DNA from: Mycolicibacterium sp. YH-1
Lineage (GTDB): Bacteria > Actinomycetota > Actinomycetes > Mycobacteriales > Mycobacteriaceae
NCBI RefSeq assembly: GCF_022557175.1
Contig: NZ_CP092915.1
Location: forward strand, 5,022,001 to 5,086,000
DNA length: 64,000 nucleotides
Direction of reading: 5' to 3'
Part shown: piece by piece, positions 35,591 to 44,763 of the stretch
Numbering within the stretch: the first letter of the stretch is position 1
How the letters are laid out: the number at the start of each line of letters is the position of its first letter
Translations under genes and position numbers: made by a program
Notes under the pieces: model-generated
Told to the model about the DNA's origin: nothing
Seen by the model: the letters and a program-made list of their open reading frames with translations, nothing else
Database searches by the model: none

Positions 35591-36085
35591 GTGGCACGGG
35601 CAGCGACGCCGGCGATCTCGGCACTGGTCGCGGCGGGTGCCGCGCATGAGGTGCTGCGATACCAGCACGACCCGAGGAGTACGTCGTTCGGCGACGAGGC
35701 GGTCGCCGAACTGGCGACGATGGCCGGGGTGTCGGCCGATCAGATCCTCAAGACGCTGATCATCGAGCTGCCGACCGGGCTGGCGGTGGCGGTGTTGCCC
35801 GTACCGGCGAAGCTGTCGCTCAAGGCCGCCGCGGCCGCGCTCGGGGCACCCAGGGCGACGATGGCGCAACCCGCCGCCGCACAGCGGTCCAGCGGATACG
35901 TCGTCGGCGGTATTTCCCCGCTGGGCCAGCGCAAACCGCTACCCACCGTGATCGACGCGTCGGCGCTGCAGTGGGACCGCGTGCTGTGCAGTGCGGGTAA
36001 GCGGGGCTGGGACGTCGCGCTCGCGCCGCAGGATCTCGTTGGCCTCACCGATGCCGCGATCGCCGACATTCGAGCATCCGGATAG
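35591..36085 (+). CDS. ybaK: YbaK/EbsC Cys-tRNA(Pro) deacylase-like protein
   Basis: A 164-residue YbaK-fold protein that removes cysteine from wrongly charged tRNA-Pro in homologues. Q-I-L-K-T-L near residue 52 contains the conserved Lys, and P-A-K-L-S-L-K-A and G-Y-V-V-G-G-I-S-P-L-G are typical. The GTG at 35591 probably begins a leaderless message: TAGGGT (35577-35582) sits 8 bases before it. M. tuberculosis carries this region as two small fragments, Rv3224A and Rv3224B; here it is intact. It is upstream of the SDR gene, 15 bp apart. Confidence 0.87.
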   Translation: MARAATPAISALVAAGAAHEVLRYQHDPRSTSFGDEAVAELATMAGVSADQILKTLIIELPTGLAVAVLPVPAKLSLKAAAAALGAPRATMAQPAAAQRSSGYVVGGISPLGQRKPLPTVIDASALQWDRVLCSAGKRGWDVALAPQDLVGLTDAAIADIRASG

Positions 36086-36100
36086 TTCTAGGGTGAGCTC

Positions 36101-36949
36101 ATGTCGCTCTCTGGGAAGACCATGTTCATCTCCGGCGCCAGCCGGGGAATCGGCTTGGCGATCGCCAAGCGTGCCGCGGCCGACGGTGCCAACATCGCGC
36201 TGATCGCCAAGACTGCCGAACCACACCCCAAGCTGGAGGGCACCGTCTACACGGCCGCCAAGGAGATCGAGCAGGCCGGCGGCCAGGCGCTGCCGATCGT
36301 GGGCGACGTGCGCGACGGCGACTCGGTGGCCGATGCGGTGGCCCAGGCCGTCGCGCAGTTCGGCGGTATCGACATCTGCGTCAACAACGCCTCGGCGATC
36401 AACCTCGGCTCGATCGACGAGGTACCGCTCAAGCGCTTCGACCTGATGAACGGCATCCAGGTCCGCGGCACGTACGCCGTGTCGCAGGCCTGCATCCCTC
36501 ACATGAAGGGTCGGGACAATCCACACATCCTGACGCTCTCGCCGCCGCTGCGGCTGGAATCCGAATGGCTCAAACCGACGGCCTACATGATGGCCAAGTT
36601 CGGGATGACCCTGTGCGCCTTGGGAATTGCCGAGGAGATGCGGGAGGCAGGCATCGCGTCGAACACCCTGTGGCCCCGCACTCTGGTGGCCACCGCGGCC
36701 GTGCAGAACCTGCTCGGCGGCGACGAGGCGATGGCCCGGGCTCGCAAGCCAGAGGTGTACTCCGATGCGGCGTACGCCGTCATCACCAGGCCGGCCCGCG
36801 AGTACACCGGCCAGAGCCTGCTGTGCGAGGACGTGCTGCTGGACTCCGGCGTCACCGACCTGTCGGTGTACGACTGCGTGCCTGGCTCCGACCTCGGCGT
36901 CGACCTGTGGGTGGATACGCCCAACCCTCCCGGTTACACCGGTCCATAG
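36101..36949 (+). CDS. Short-chain dehydrogenase (HSDL2-like, Rv3224)
   Basis: A 282-residue SDR. The dinucleotide loop is S-G-A-S-R-G-I-G, the structural N-N-A-S follows near residue 95, and the active site is L-T-L-S near residue 146 with Y-M-M-A-K (YxxxK) near residue 163. It resembles the hydroxysteroid dehydrogenase-like 2 type. The C-terminal part reads D-T-P-N-P-P-G-Y. The substrate is unknown. It lies just after ybaK on the same strand, in a conserved mycobacterial arrangement, and is convergent with a TetR gene. Confidence 0.85.
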   Translation: MSLSGKTMFISGASRGIGLAIAKRAAADGANIALIAKTAEPHPKLEGTVYTAAKEIEQAGGQALPIVGDVRDGDSVADAVAQAVAQFGGIDICVNNASAINLGSIDEVPLKRFDLMNGIQVRGTYAVSQACIPHMKGRDNPHILTLSPPLRLESEWLKPTAYMMAKFGMTLCALGIAEEMREAGIASNTLWPRTLVATAAVQNLLGGDEAMARARKPEVYSDAAYAVITRPAREYTGQSLLCEDVLLDSGVTDLSVYDCVPGSDLGVDLWVDTPNPPGYTGP

Positions 36950-36962
36950 CCGAGCACCGCTG

Positions 36963-37664
36963 CTACCGGTCGAGCTGCGCCTCGAGCCCGTCGAGAAGGT
37001 AGTCCAGACCGGTCCGGTAGCTGCCGTCGAAATCGTCGTCGTAGAGGTAGCCGTTGCCTGCGAGTGTCGGGTAGCGGTCACGCTGGGCGAGCAGTTGCTC
37101 CTGCCCCACCCGCCGCTCCTCGGGCGAGATCCGCAGCGCTGACTGAGACGCCGCGGATCCCATGACGTGGTTGTAGAGCACCCAGGTCGCGGCCGACAAA
37201 CCGCGTCCCTCGAATCCCGCTCGCGTCAATGCCGCCTGCAGGGCCTCCATCCCGGCGAGGAAGTTCGGGCCGATCGTCGGCCGCTGCCGGGCCGGCAACG
37301 CCGCAGCCCACGGATGGCGAAGCAATGCGGCCCGCCAGCCGGTGAGCACCTCGGTGACCTCGTCGCGCCAGGATCTCCCGCCCCCGGCCCCGGCTGGTGA
37401 CGCCGTACCGAAGATCGCGTCCACCGCTAGGTCGATGACATCGTCCTTCGTGTCAACATGCCAGTACAGCGATGGCGCGCCGGCCTGGAGTCGCTCGGCG
37501 AGCCGACGCATGGTGAGCCGGTCGATCCCCTCGTCGTCGAGTAGGTCGACGGCTGCTTCCACGATGCGGGGAAGCGTGAGCGGCTGCTCGCCCCGCGCCG
37601 TGCGGCGACGCCGCAACCAGACGCTGCGGACTTCGGTGTCGCTCCCTGGGTCGTCGTCGGCCAT
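36963..37664 (-). CDS. TetR-family regulator (TetR_C type), divergent from the oxygenase
   Basis: A 233-residue regulator. The helix-turn-helix is in I-V-E-A-A-V-D-L-L-D-D-E-G-I and R-L-T-M-R-R-L-A-E-R-L-Q-A-G-A-P-S-L-Y-W-H-V; the rest fits the TetR_C tetracycline-repressor-type ligand domain. It is divergent from a 2-oxoglutarate oxygenase, with the large palindrome at 37722-37766 between them, which is the natural operator. The gene is not part of the M. tuberculosis order here, so it looks like accessory DNA. Confidence 0.85.
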   Translation of the reverse strand: MADDDPGSDTEVRSVWLRRRRTARGEQPLTLPRIVEAAVDLLDDEGIDRLTMRRLAERLQAGAPSLYWHVDTKDDVIDLAVDAIFGTASPAGAGGGRSWRDEVTEVLTGWRAALLRHPWAAALPARQRPTIGPNFLAGMEALQAALTRAGFEGRGLSAATWVLYNHVMGSAASQSALRISPEERRVGQEQLLAQRDRYPTLAGNGYLYDDDFDGSYRTGLDYLLDGLEAQLDR

Positions 37665-37721
37665 TAGCTGCGCACCACCTCATCAAGCGTCGATCCCCGC
37701 GACCGGCAGGTGGAGTGTAGT

Positions 37722-37766
37722 ACGTTGATCTAGTTATCGAACATCGTTCGATAACTAGATCAACGT
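37722..37766. promoter_or_regulatory. 21-bp inverted repeat operator between TetR and oxygenase genes
   Basis: The left arm (37722-37742) and right arm (37746-37766) are perfect reverse complements over 21 bases, with a 3-base centre. It lies 58 bases before the TetR start on one strand and 42 bases before the oxygenase start on the other. Size, symmetry and place fit a TetR operator, perhaps for two dimers. Confidence 0.8.
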
Positions 37767-37807
37767 TCGATTGGATCGCTGACAAGCGCAGAGGAGCAGG
37801 ACTCGAG

Positions 37808-38809
37808 ATGGACAAAGGGCAGGCAGTCACCATGGTCGACGGTTTCGTACCCGTCATCGATCTATCGGTCGGTCAGCGCGACACCGGCCGCCGGGCCCTG
37901 GCCAGCGCGATCGGCCGGGCGTGTGAGAACTCCGGATTCTTCATCGTGGTCGGCCACGGCGTACCGACCGAACTAGTCGATCAGATGTACGCCACGACGA
38001 ACGCGTTCTTCACTCTCGACGACGCCGCGAAGGACCTGGTCGCCAACCGCCCGGGAGTGTCCGGGTTCCGGCGCTTCAGTGGCACGACGGCGCAGAGCAT
38101 CGACCAACAGAGTCCGCCCGACCTGTGCGAGGGATTCAGCACACACGTCACCGGAGACCTCAGCGAACAGCGACGCGCCGAACTCGGAAACTACTGGGCC
38201 TCTTGGAAACTCGCGAACATCTGGCCCTCCGAACCCGCGGACTTCAAAGACACCTGGCACGAGTACACGAACATGATGACCGAGCTGTCTGCCAACCTGA
38301 CACGCCTGTTCGCCATCGCGCTCGGGTGCGACGAGGGGTTCTTCGAGGACAAGTTCGACCGCCACGTGTCCTCGCTCACCGCCAACTACTACTACCCCCA
38401 GGTCACGGCCCCACACACGGGCCAGATGCGACGCGGGCCGCACACCGACTTCGGCGGGCTGACCGTCCTGTACCAGGAGGACGACCTCGGCGGCCTGCAG
38501 GTTCGACTGCCCACCGGCGAGTGGCGTGACGTCCCCGCCATCCGGGGCAGCTTCGTGGTCAACATCGGCGACCTGATGGCCCTGTGGACCGGTGGGCAGT
38601 GGGTGTCGACCATGCATCAGGTGATCAACCCCCAGCCCGGAGACACCTCATCCCGGCTGTCCATCCCGTTCTTCTACCAACCCAACCACGATGCCGTCGT
38701 CGTACCGATGACGCCGCCCGGACAGCGGCGCGACGAGCAGCAGCTGAACACGGTGATCGCTGGCGAGTGGATCTCCGCGAAGATGCAGAAACTGTTCGCG
38801 GCGCCTTAG
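37808..38809 (+). CDS. 2-oxoglutarate/Fe(II) oxygenase (isopenicillin N synthase-like)
   Basis: A 333-residue non-haem iron oxygenase. The iron triad is H212-T-D214 and H270, and R283-x-S285 should bind the 2-oxoglutarate carboxylate. The N-terminal DIOX_N region includes G-F-F-I-V-V-G-H-G-V-P. The ATG at 37808 has AGGAG 11 bases before it; ATG 37832 is an alternative. It is regulated, by position, by the divergent TetR. The substrate is unknown; relatives modify small molecules, hormones or antibiotics. Confidence 0.88.
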   Translation: MDKGQAVTMVDGFVPVIDLSVGQRDTGRRALASAIGRACENSGFFIVVGHGVPTELVDQMYATTNAFFTLDDAAKDLVANRPGVSGFRRFSGTTAQSIDQQSPPDLCEGFSTHVTGDLSEQRRAELGNYWASWKLANIWPSEPADFKDTWHEYTNMMTELSANLTRLFAIALGCDEGFFEDKFDRHVSSLTANYYYPQVTAPHTGQMRRGPHTDFGGLTVLYQEDDLGGLQVRLPTGEWRDVPAIRGSFVVNIGDLMALWTGGQWVSTMHQVINPQPGDTSSRLSIPFFYQPNHDAVVVPMTPPGQRRDEQQLNTVIAGEWISAKMQKLFAAP

Positions 38810-39606
38810 AGCAGCGTCGGCTGCTCCGGCTCGGCGGGCTCGATCAGTTCCGGGCCGTTGTTGCGGACGCTGTTGACCAGCCGCGACACCTCACGAATCT
38901 CGATCCGGTCGAGGTCGCCGTGACCGCGCAACAGGCCCTCGTCGACGGGCGAATCAGGGTCCAGCCAGCGGTCCCAGTCGGCCTCGCTGATGGTCAGCGG
39001 CATGCGATCGTGGATGTCGGCCAGCGGTCCCGCGGCATCGGTGGTGATGATGGTGCAGCTCAGCAGGGGCGCGGCGTCCCTCGGCGCGTCCTTGGGTCGC
39101 CACGTGGTCCACAGCCCCGCCATGAACAACGGCTCACCGTCGCCGGCGTACATGTAGAACGGCGTCTTCGCCGCCTTCTTCCCCGCGGTTGACTCCCCGT
39201 TGGGCCGCCACTCATACCAGCCGTCCATGGGCACCAGACAGCGCTTGGACTTCGCCGACGTGCGAAACGCCGGTGACGTGGTGATCTTCTCCGATCGGGC
39301 ATTGATCAGCAGTGGGCCCTTGGTGTCGGGGCCGCCGTCGTCGGCGGTCTTGGCCCACGGCGGGATGAGGCCCCACCGCATCAGCCGGATACGCCGCGTC
39401 GACTCGTCGTCGGGGTCGGTGTGGCGTTTGACCACGGTGCTGATGGTCGTCGTGGGAGCCACGTTGTAGTTGGCACTGGAGTTGGCGCTGGTGTCGCCGC
39501 TCTTGTCCTTGCTCTTCTCGTTGGCCGCCGCCGTCGCCTCGTCGATCGCCTTGATCTTCTCGGCAAGCAACGCCGGGTCGGTCGTCACTGCGAATCGCCC
39601 ACACAT
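38806..39606 (-). CDS. SRAP-family DNA-protein crosslink protease (HMCES/YedK-like)
   Basis: A 266-residue SRAP protein. The start codon is followed directly by Cys2 (M-C-G-R-F), which after Met removal forms the covalent link to abasic sites. N-A-R-S-E-K, the W-Y-E-W loop and the D-I-H-D-R-M-P catalytic His are all present. Low-complexity Lys/Ser runs from about 30 to 50. The ATG at 39606 is chosen so that Cys is residue 2. It is divergent from aroA (45 bp) and its end overlaps the oxygenase end by 4 bp. It corresponds to Rv3226c. Confidence 0.92.
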   Translation of the reverse strand: MCGRFAVTTDPALLAEKIKAIDEATAAANEKSKDKSGDTSANSSANYNVAPTTTISTVVKRHTDPDDESTRRIRLMRWGLIPPWAKTADDGGPDTKGPLLINARSEKITTSPAFRTSAKSKRCLVPMDGWYEWRPNGESTAGKKAAKTPFYMYAGDGEPLFMAGLWTTWRPKDAPRDAAPLLSCTIITTDAAGPLADIHDRMPLTISEADWDRWLDPDSPVDEGLLRGHGDLDRIEIREVSRLVNSVRNNGPELIEPAEPEQPTLL

Positions 39607-39651
39607 GTATCCCATGGTGGCAGAGAACGCCGACAGGGCAGGATGGTCACC

Positions 39652-40941
39652 GTGACGAACTGGCCTGCACCGACCGCCCCGGCCCCTGTGCGGGCGACAG
39701 TGACCGTGCCGGGATCGAAGTCCCAGACCAACCGCGCGCTGGTACTCGCCGCTCTGGCCACCCCCCAGGGCACCTCGACCATCGCCGGCGCACTGCGCAG
39801 TCGGGACACCGACCTGATGATCGGGGCCCTGCGCGCGCTCGGGGTGAGCGTCGACGGTCCCGGCGCCGATTTGACGGTGAGCGGCACCATCAGCCCGCGT
39901 TCGGGTGCACAGATCGACTGCGGCCTGGCCGGCACGGTGCTGCGCTTCGTCCCCCCTCTCGCCGCACTCGGGTCTGGCGACGTCACCTTCGACGGTGATG
40001 AGCAGGCCCGCTCCCGGCCCATCGCTCCCCTGCTGGACGCGCTGCGCCTGCTGGGCGTCGAACTCGACGGCGACGCCCTGCCGTTCGCCGTACGCGGCAC
40101 CGGGGCCGTACCGGGCGGCACCGTGGAGATCGACGCGTCCGCGTCGTCACAGTTCGTGTCGGGTCTGCTGCTCTCTGGTGCCACGTTCACCGACGGACTC
40201 ACCGTGGTGCACACCGGCGACCGGGTGCCCTCCGCACCGCACGTCGCGATGACGGTGTCGATGCTGCGCGCCGCGGGTGTCGATGTGGACGACAGCCAGG
40301 GCAACCGATGGCGTGTCGCGCCCGGCCCGATCGCCGCGCGGCACTGGGCCATTGAGCCCGACCTGTCCAACGCCATACCGTTCTTGGCCGCCGCGATGGT
40401 GACCGGTGGCGCGGTGCGGGTGACGGGCTGGCCCAGTGTCAGCGTGCAGCCCGCGGCGGCCATCATCGAGCTGCTCGAGAAGATCGGTTCGACCGTGCGC
40501 CGCACAGATGCCCATCTCGAGGTGACGGGCCCCGACGTCATCGGCGGCTTCGACGCCGACCTGCACGAGGTCGGCGAACTGGCGCCCTCGGTTGCGGCCA
40601 TCGCCACCTTGGCCACCCCGGGATCGGAGTCACGATTGCGCGGCATCGCGCACCTACGCGGCCACGAGACCGATCGGCTGGCGGCGCTCACGGCCGAGAT
40701 CAACCGCCTGGGCGGTCACTGCAAGGAGACCGACGACGGGTTGGCGATCGTGTCCCGGCCGATGCACGGCGGCGTGTGGCGCTCCTACGCCGACCACCGG
40801 ATGGCCACCGCAGGCGCCATCGTCGGGCTGCGCACGCCCGGCGTCGAGGTCGAGGACATCGCCACCACCGCCAAGACACTGCCCGACTTCCCCCGAATGT
40901 GGGCGGACATGTTGACCGGCCAGATTCGCGAGACTCCTTGA
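39652..40941 (+). CDS. aroA: AroA, EPSP synthase
   Basis: A 429-residue 5-enolpyruvylshikimate-3-phosphate synthase in the shikimate pathway. The catalytic signatures are [10 protein letters not shown] near the start, L-A-G-T-V-L-R-F with the phosphate loop, the D-E-Q-A-R-S-R-P loop and A-D-H-R-M-A near the C terminus. The GTG at 39652 (V-T-N-W-P-A-P-T) aligns with the M. tuberculosis start I recall; ATG 39643 also fits and cannot be ruled out. Its stop overlaps the rsgA start as TTGA. Confidence 0.95.
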   Translation: MTNWPAPTAPAPVRATVTVPGSKSQTNRALVLAALATPQGTSTIAGALRSRDTDLMIGALRALGVSVDGPGADLTVSGTISPRSGAQIDCGLAGTVLRFVPPLAALGSGDVTFDGDEQARSRPIAPLLDALRLLGVELDGDALPFAVRGTGAVPGGTVEIDASASSQFVSGLLLSGATFTDGLTVVHTGDRVPSAPHVAMTVSMLRAAGVDVDDSQGNRWRVAPGPIAARHWAIEPDLSNAIPFLAAAMVTGGAVRVTGWPSVSVQPAAAIIELLEKIGSTVRRTDAHLEVTGPDVIGGFDADLHEVGELAPSVAAIATLATPGSESRLRGIAHLRGHETDRLAALTAEINRLGGHCKETDDGLAIVSRPMHGGVWRSYADHRMATAGAIVGLRTPGVEVEDIATTAKTLPDFPRMWADMLTGQIRETP

Positions 40942-41930
40942 GAGGCCGCGACTACGACGAGTCAGACGTCCGGGTGCGCTCGGGACGGGGCTCACGGCCG
41001 CGCACCAAGACCCGACCCGATCACGCCGACGCCGAAGCGGCGATGGTGGTCACTGTCGACCGCGGCCGCTGGGGGTGCGCGCTCGGCGGCGACCCCGAGC
41101 ACGTCGTCACCACGATGCGGGCCCGCGAGCTCGGGCGTACGCCAATAGTCGTCGGGGACGAGGTCGACATCGTCGGGGACCTGTCGGGGCGGCCCGACAC
41201 CCTGGCGCGCATCGTGCGGCGCGGGGAACGGCGAACTGTGTTGCGCCGCACCGCCGATGACACCGATCCCACCGAGCGCGTCGTCGTGGCCAACGCCGAT
41301 CAGCTGCTCATCGTCGTGGCGCTCGTCGACCCTCCCCCGCGGACGGGCTTCGTCGAGCGCTCCCTCATCGCGGCCTACGCCGGAGGCCTGACACCCGTGC
41401 TGTGCCTCACCAAGAGCGACCTGACCGACCCGGAGCCCTTCGCGGCACAGTTTCGGGGCCTGGACCTGACCGTGGTCACGACGGGGCACGGTGATGGCAT
41501 CGACAATGTCGCGGAGCTGCTCGCCGGGAAGGTCACCGTCTTCCTCGGCCACTCCGGTGTCGGCAAGTCGACCCTGGTGAATCGCCTGATCCCCGGGGCG
41601 GGCCGCGCCGTTGGCGTGGTGTCCGGCGTCGGCAAGGGCAAGCACACCTCGACGCAGTCGGTGGCGCTGCCGTTGCCGCCGTCGGGCTGGGTGGTGGACA
41701 CTCCGGGCGTGCGGTCTTTCGGCCTGGCCCACGTCAAGCCCGACGATGTCATGCTGGCGTTCTCCGACCTGGCCGAGGCCATCGAGAACTGCCCGCGCGG
41801 ATGCGGGCACGCCGGCCCGCCCGCCGACCCGGAGTGTGCACTGGACGCGCTCACCGGACCCGCCGCAGACCGCGTGATCGCCGCGCGCCGGCTGCTTGCC
41901 GTGCTTCGGACGCCTGAGTGGACCACCTGA
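40938..41930 (+). CDS. rsgA: RsgA ribosome-assembly GTPase
   Basis: A 330-residue circularly permuted GTPase that helps mature the 30S subunit. The motif order is T-K-S-D (G4) near residue 155, G-H-S-G-V-G-K-S-T (G1) near residue 202 and D-T-P-G-V (G3) near residue 253, followed by the zinc-knuckle set C-P-R-G-C-G-H and C in D-P-E-C. The start is TTG 40938, overlapping the aroA stop (TTGA); no ATG nearby gives the conserved N-terminal Y-D-E-S-D-V. AroA and RsgA are therefore co-translated. Confidence 0.92.
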   Translation: MRGRDYDESDVRVRSGRGSRPRTKTRPDHADAEAAMVVTVDRGRWGCALGGDPEHVVTTMRARELGRTPIVVGDEVDIVGDLSGRPDTLARIVRRGERRTVLRRTADDTDPTERVVVANADQLLIVVALVDPPPRTGFVERSLIAAYAGGLTPVLCLTKSDLTDPEPFAAQFRGLDLTVVTTGHGDGIDNVAELLAGKVTVFLGHSGVGKSTLVNRLIPGAGRAVGVVSGVGKGKHTSTQSVALPLPPSGWVVDTPGVRSFGLAHVKPDDVMLAFSDLAEAIENCPRGCGHAGPPADPECALDALTGPAADRVIAARRLLAVLRTPEWTT

Positions 41931-41989
41931 ACGCCAGGAAACCGGACTGACCCGTTTTGTAGTCGCGTGCGATGGGGCAGGCTGGACGT

Positions 41990-42838
41990 GTGAGCAACGT
42001 AGGAATGATTGAACTCAACGACGGCGCCAACATCCCCCAGCTCGGATTCGGCGTCTACCAGATCGAGCCCGACGCGACCGCCGGCCTGGTGCGGACGGCG
42101 CTGGAGGTCGGGTACCGGCACGTCGACACCGCCCAGATGTACGGCAACGAAGCCGGTGTCGGCCAGGGCATCCGCGACGCAGGCCTCGCCCGCGGAGACG
42201 TATTCGTCACCAGCAAGCTCAACAACGGATCCCACGAGCCCGACGCCGCTCGCCGCGCATTCGACGCCACGTTGGCAGCGCTCGGATCCGACTACGTCGA
42301 CCTGTTCCTGATTCACTGGCCGCTGCCCACCCGGTACGGCGGCGATTTCGTCTCCACCTGGCGCACGCTCGAGGAGTTCAAGCGTGACGGCCGGGCCCGC
42401 AGCATCGGGGTATCGAACTTCCAGACCGCGCACCTGGAACGCCTCGCCAGGGAGACCGACACCGTGCCGGTGGTCAACCAGATCGAACTGCACCCGTACT
42501 TCGGCAATGCCGAGGTGCGTCGCTACGGCGCGTCCCACAACATCATCACCGAGGCCTGGTCACCGATCGCGCGGGGCAAGGTCCTCGACGACCCGGTGGT
42601 CGATGGGATCGCCAAGGCGACCGGTAAGACACCGGCGCAGGTGGTGCTTCGCTGGCATATCGAGCGGGGTGACGTGGTGTTCCCGAAATCGGTTTCTGCG
42701 CAACGCATCAAGGAGAACTTCGACCTGTTCGACTTCGAGCTGAGCCCCGATGACGCGCACGCGATCACCATGCTGGACCGGGGTGAGAAGGGGCGTCAGG
42801 GCCCGAACCCGGACACCTTCGACTACATCGCGGACTGA
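41990..42838 (+). CDS. Aldo-keto reductase
   Basis: A 282-residue AKR. The catalytic tetrad shows as D-T-A-Q-M-Y (Asp and Tyr near residues 45-50), T-S-K-L (Lys near residue 75) and I-H-W-P (His near residue 108). The NADPH-binding G-V-S-N-F and the late P-K-S-V-S-A-Q-R-I-K are also present. It starts at GTG 41990. It reduces aldehydes or ketones; the substrate is unknown. It lies 59 bp after rsgA and is convergent with a secreted-protein gene. Confidence 0.9.
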   Translation: MSNVGMIELNDGANIPQLGFGVYQIEPDATAGLVRTALEVGYRHVDTAQMYGNEAGVGQGIRDAGLARGDVFVTSKLNNGSHEPDAARRAFDATLAALGSDYVDLFLIHWPLPTRYGGDFVSTWRTLEEFKRDGRARSIGVSNFQTAHLERLARETDTVPVVNQIELHPYFGNAEVRRYGASHNIITEAWSPIARGKVLDDPVVDGIAKATGKTPAQVVLRWHIERGDVVFPKSVSAQRIKENFDLFDFELSPDDAHAITMLDRGEKGRQGPNPDTFDYIAD

Positions 42839-42862
42839 TCCGAGCGGGTTCGGACACTGGGG

Positions 42863-43282
42863 TCAGGACTTGGCGGTCGCGGCCTTCTGCTTCGCCGCAG
42901 CGGCAGCGGCGTCCTGCTTGGCCTTGGCGATTGCCGCGCGGCCCTCCGGTGACGCGGCCGAGTTTCCGGATTTGGTCGCACTCGCGACATCGGCGTTGCA
43001 GTTCAAGAACAGCAGGACCGTGCCCGTGACGGGTGCGAAGGAATCGCCCTTGAGCCACGCCGCCTTCTCGGAATGCGTGACAACACAGTCGCTGTCGGCT
43101 AGCTCGTCACCGGAGCGCGTCGCGATCACGCCGGTCTGCCCCGCCTTGCTGAGCGCCGCCGACACGTCACTGTACTTCTGTCCTGCGTAGTCGTCCGCGT
43201 ACGCGGTGCCGGCTCCGAACGTCGCCATCGACACCAACGATGCGCACAGCGCGCTCAGCGCGAGGACGCCAGTCCTGTTCAT
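42863..43282 (-). CDS. Secreted protein, PASTA-like
   Basis: A 139-residue protein with a clear Sec signal peptide (M-N-R-T-G-V-L-A-L-S then a hydrophobic core, cleavage likely at A-Y-A-D near residue 29). The mature part begins Y-A-G-Q-K-Y-S-D-V-S-A-A-L, like a PASTA or DUF-type domain, has two cysteines (C66, C95) that could form a disulfide, and ends in an Ala/Lys-rich helix (115-139). The function is unknown. It follows the desA3 terminator on the same strand but should have its own promoter. Confidence 0.7.
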   Translation of the reverse strand: MNRTGVLALSALCASLVSMATFGAGTAYADDYAGQKYSDVSAALSKAGQTGVIATRSGDELADSDCVVTHSEKAAWLKGDSFAPVTGTVLLFLNCNADVASATKSGNSAASPEGRAAIAKAKQDAAAAAAKQKAATAKS

Positions 43283-43360
43283 CGGCCAAACGTAGAACTG
43301 GTGCCTGAAAGCGCACTGGACCCTTCGCGTGGGAATGCTGGGAATTCCCCCAGAAACGAA

Positions 43361-43408
43361 ACTGCGGGGAGATCGTCGATTCGTTGAGAATCGCGATCTC
43401 CCCGCAGT
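43361..43408 (-). terminator. Large hairpin terminator downstream of desA3
   Basis: actgcggggagatcg (43361-43375) pairs with cgatctccccgcagt (43394-43408), and inside it cgattc pairs with gaatcg around a GTTGA loop. The two stems sum to 21 bp. It starts 28 bases after the desA3 stop on the minus strand. Confidence 0.75.
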
Positions 43409-43435
43409 CTCGAGGGTGAATCGTGTCCTGGGTGA

Positions 43436-44695
43436 CTAGGCAGCCACGTGCGGACCCTGCTGCGCGGACCGCTTGTCCCGGCGACGCGCGCGCACTGCCG
43501 CGATCGCCGACTTGAGCCCACGCCGCTGCCCGTTGTCCACCGGCTCCAGCACGGCGAACATCCGCTCGCTGCGGGTCTCCGGCGCATCGTCGGCGGTGTC
43601 CCGCAGGAACCTGTCCGGCAACGAGAGCTTGGCGATGGTGCGCCAAGTCTTTGCATACTGAACCAGGAAAGGTCCTGTGGTGTAGGGCAAGTCGTACTTG
43701 TCGCACACTTCGCGCACTCGGATGGAGATCTCGTGCAGCCGATTGCTGGGCAGGTCCGGATACAGGTGATGCTCGATCTGATTGCTCAGGTTGCCACTCA
43801 TGAAGCGCAGCGCAGGACCGCCGTCGAAGTTGGCACTGCCGAGCATCTGCCGCAGGTACCACTGCCCCTTGGACTCGCCCACCATGTCGGTCTTGGTGAA
43901 CTTGTCTGCGCCATCGGGGAAGTGACCACAGAAGATCACGGCGTTCGCCCACACGTTGCGGATCACGTTGGCGACCGCGTTGGCCGTCAACGTGGACTTG
44001 AACGTGGCGCCCGGCGACAACGAGGTCAGCGCCGGATAGAACACGTAGTCCTTGGCGACCTGCTGGCCGGCCTTGACACCGAACTCCTGCACGCGCTTGA
44101 GCGTGGCCTTGCGATCGTCTCGGCCCTTGGAGATCTTGCCGAGTTCCAAGTGCTGCAACCCGACTCCCCATTCGAACCCGATGGCGAGCAGCGTGTTGAA
44201 CAGCAGGTTGCCGTAGAGATTGAACGGCTTCCACCGCTGATCGCGCGTGACCCGGATGACTCCGTAGCCCACGTCGTCGTCCATCCCGAGGATGTTCGTG
44301 TACTTGTGATGCATGAAGTTGTGAGTGAACCGCCAGTGCTTGGAGGCCCCACTCATGTCCCACTCCCACGTCGAGGAGTGGATCTCGGGATCGTTCATCC
44401 AATCCCACTGGCCGTGCATGACGTTGTGGCCGATCTCCATGTTCTCGATGATCTTGGCCACGCCCAGGGTCACAGTCCCCGCCCACCACGCCGAGCGCTT
44501 CGAACTCGCGGCGAGCGTCAGCCGGCCCGCGACCTCCAGCGCCCGCTGGGCGGCGATGGTGCGGCGAATGTAGCGCGAGTCCCGCTCACCGCGGGAGTCC
44601 TCAATGTCTTGGCGGATCGCGTCGAGCTCGACACCAAGACTCTCAATGTCAGCGTCGGTCAGATGCGTAAATTCCGGCACATCAGTGATTGCCAT
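43436..44695 (-). CDS. desA3: DesA3 acyl-CoA Delta9 desaturase
   Basis: A 419-residue membrane-bound diiron desaturase that makes oleic from stearic acid (as CoA esters). The His boxes are H90-x3-H94, H125-x3-H129-H130 and Q306-I-E-H309-H310. AAGGAGG is just upstream of the start. It works with the reductase gene immediately upstream on the same strand, as in M. tuberculosis (Rv3229c/Rv3230c). The C terminus is H-V-A-A; the M. tuberculosis enzyme is degraded through its C-terminal residues, so a similar tail may be a degron. It is followed by a strong terminator. Confidence 0.93.
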   Translation of the reverse strand: MAITDVPEFTHLTDADIESLGVELDAIRQDIEDSRGERDSRYIRRTIAAQRALEVAGRLTLAASSKRSAWWAGTVTLGVAKIIENMEIGHNVMHGQWDWMNDPEIHSSTWEWDMSGASKHWRFTHNFMHHKYTNILGMDDDVGYGVIRVTRDQRWKPFNLYGNLLFNTLLAIGFEWGVGLQHLELGKISKGRDDRKATLKRVQEFGVKAGQQVAKDYVFYPALTSLSPGATFKSTLTANAVANVIRNVWANAVIFCGHFPDGADKFTKTDMVGESKGQWYLRQMLGSANFDGGPALRFMSGNLSNQIEHHLYPDLPSNRLHEISIRVREVCDKYDLPYTTGPFLVQYAKTWRTIAKLSLPDRFLRDTADDAPETRSERMFAVLEPVDNGQRRGLKSAIAAVRARRRDKRSAQQGPHVAA

Positions 44696-44726
44696 TCGGC
44701 ACCTCCTTCCAATTACCTACGATAGC

Positions 44727-44750
44727 GTAACCTACGGCCCCGTAGGTTAC
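44727..44750. promoter_or_regulatory. Palindromic operator upstream of desA3
   Basis: gtaacctacgg (44727-44737) and ccgtaggttac (44740-44750) are perfect 11-base arms with a 2-base centre. It lies 31 bases before the desA3 start codon. The core CCTACGG-CCGTAGG recurs upstream of the reductase gene, which suggests one regulator for both. Confidence 0.75.
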
Positions 44751-44763
44751 TAGCCAGTAAATC

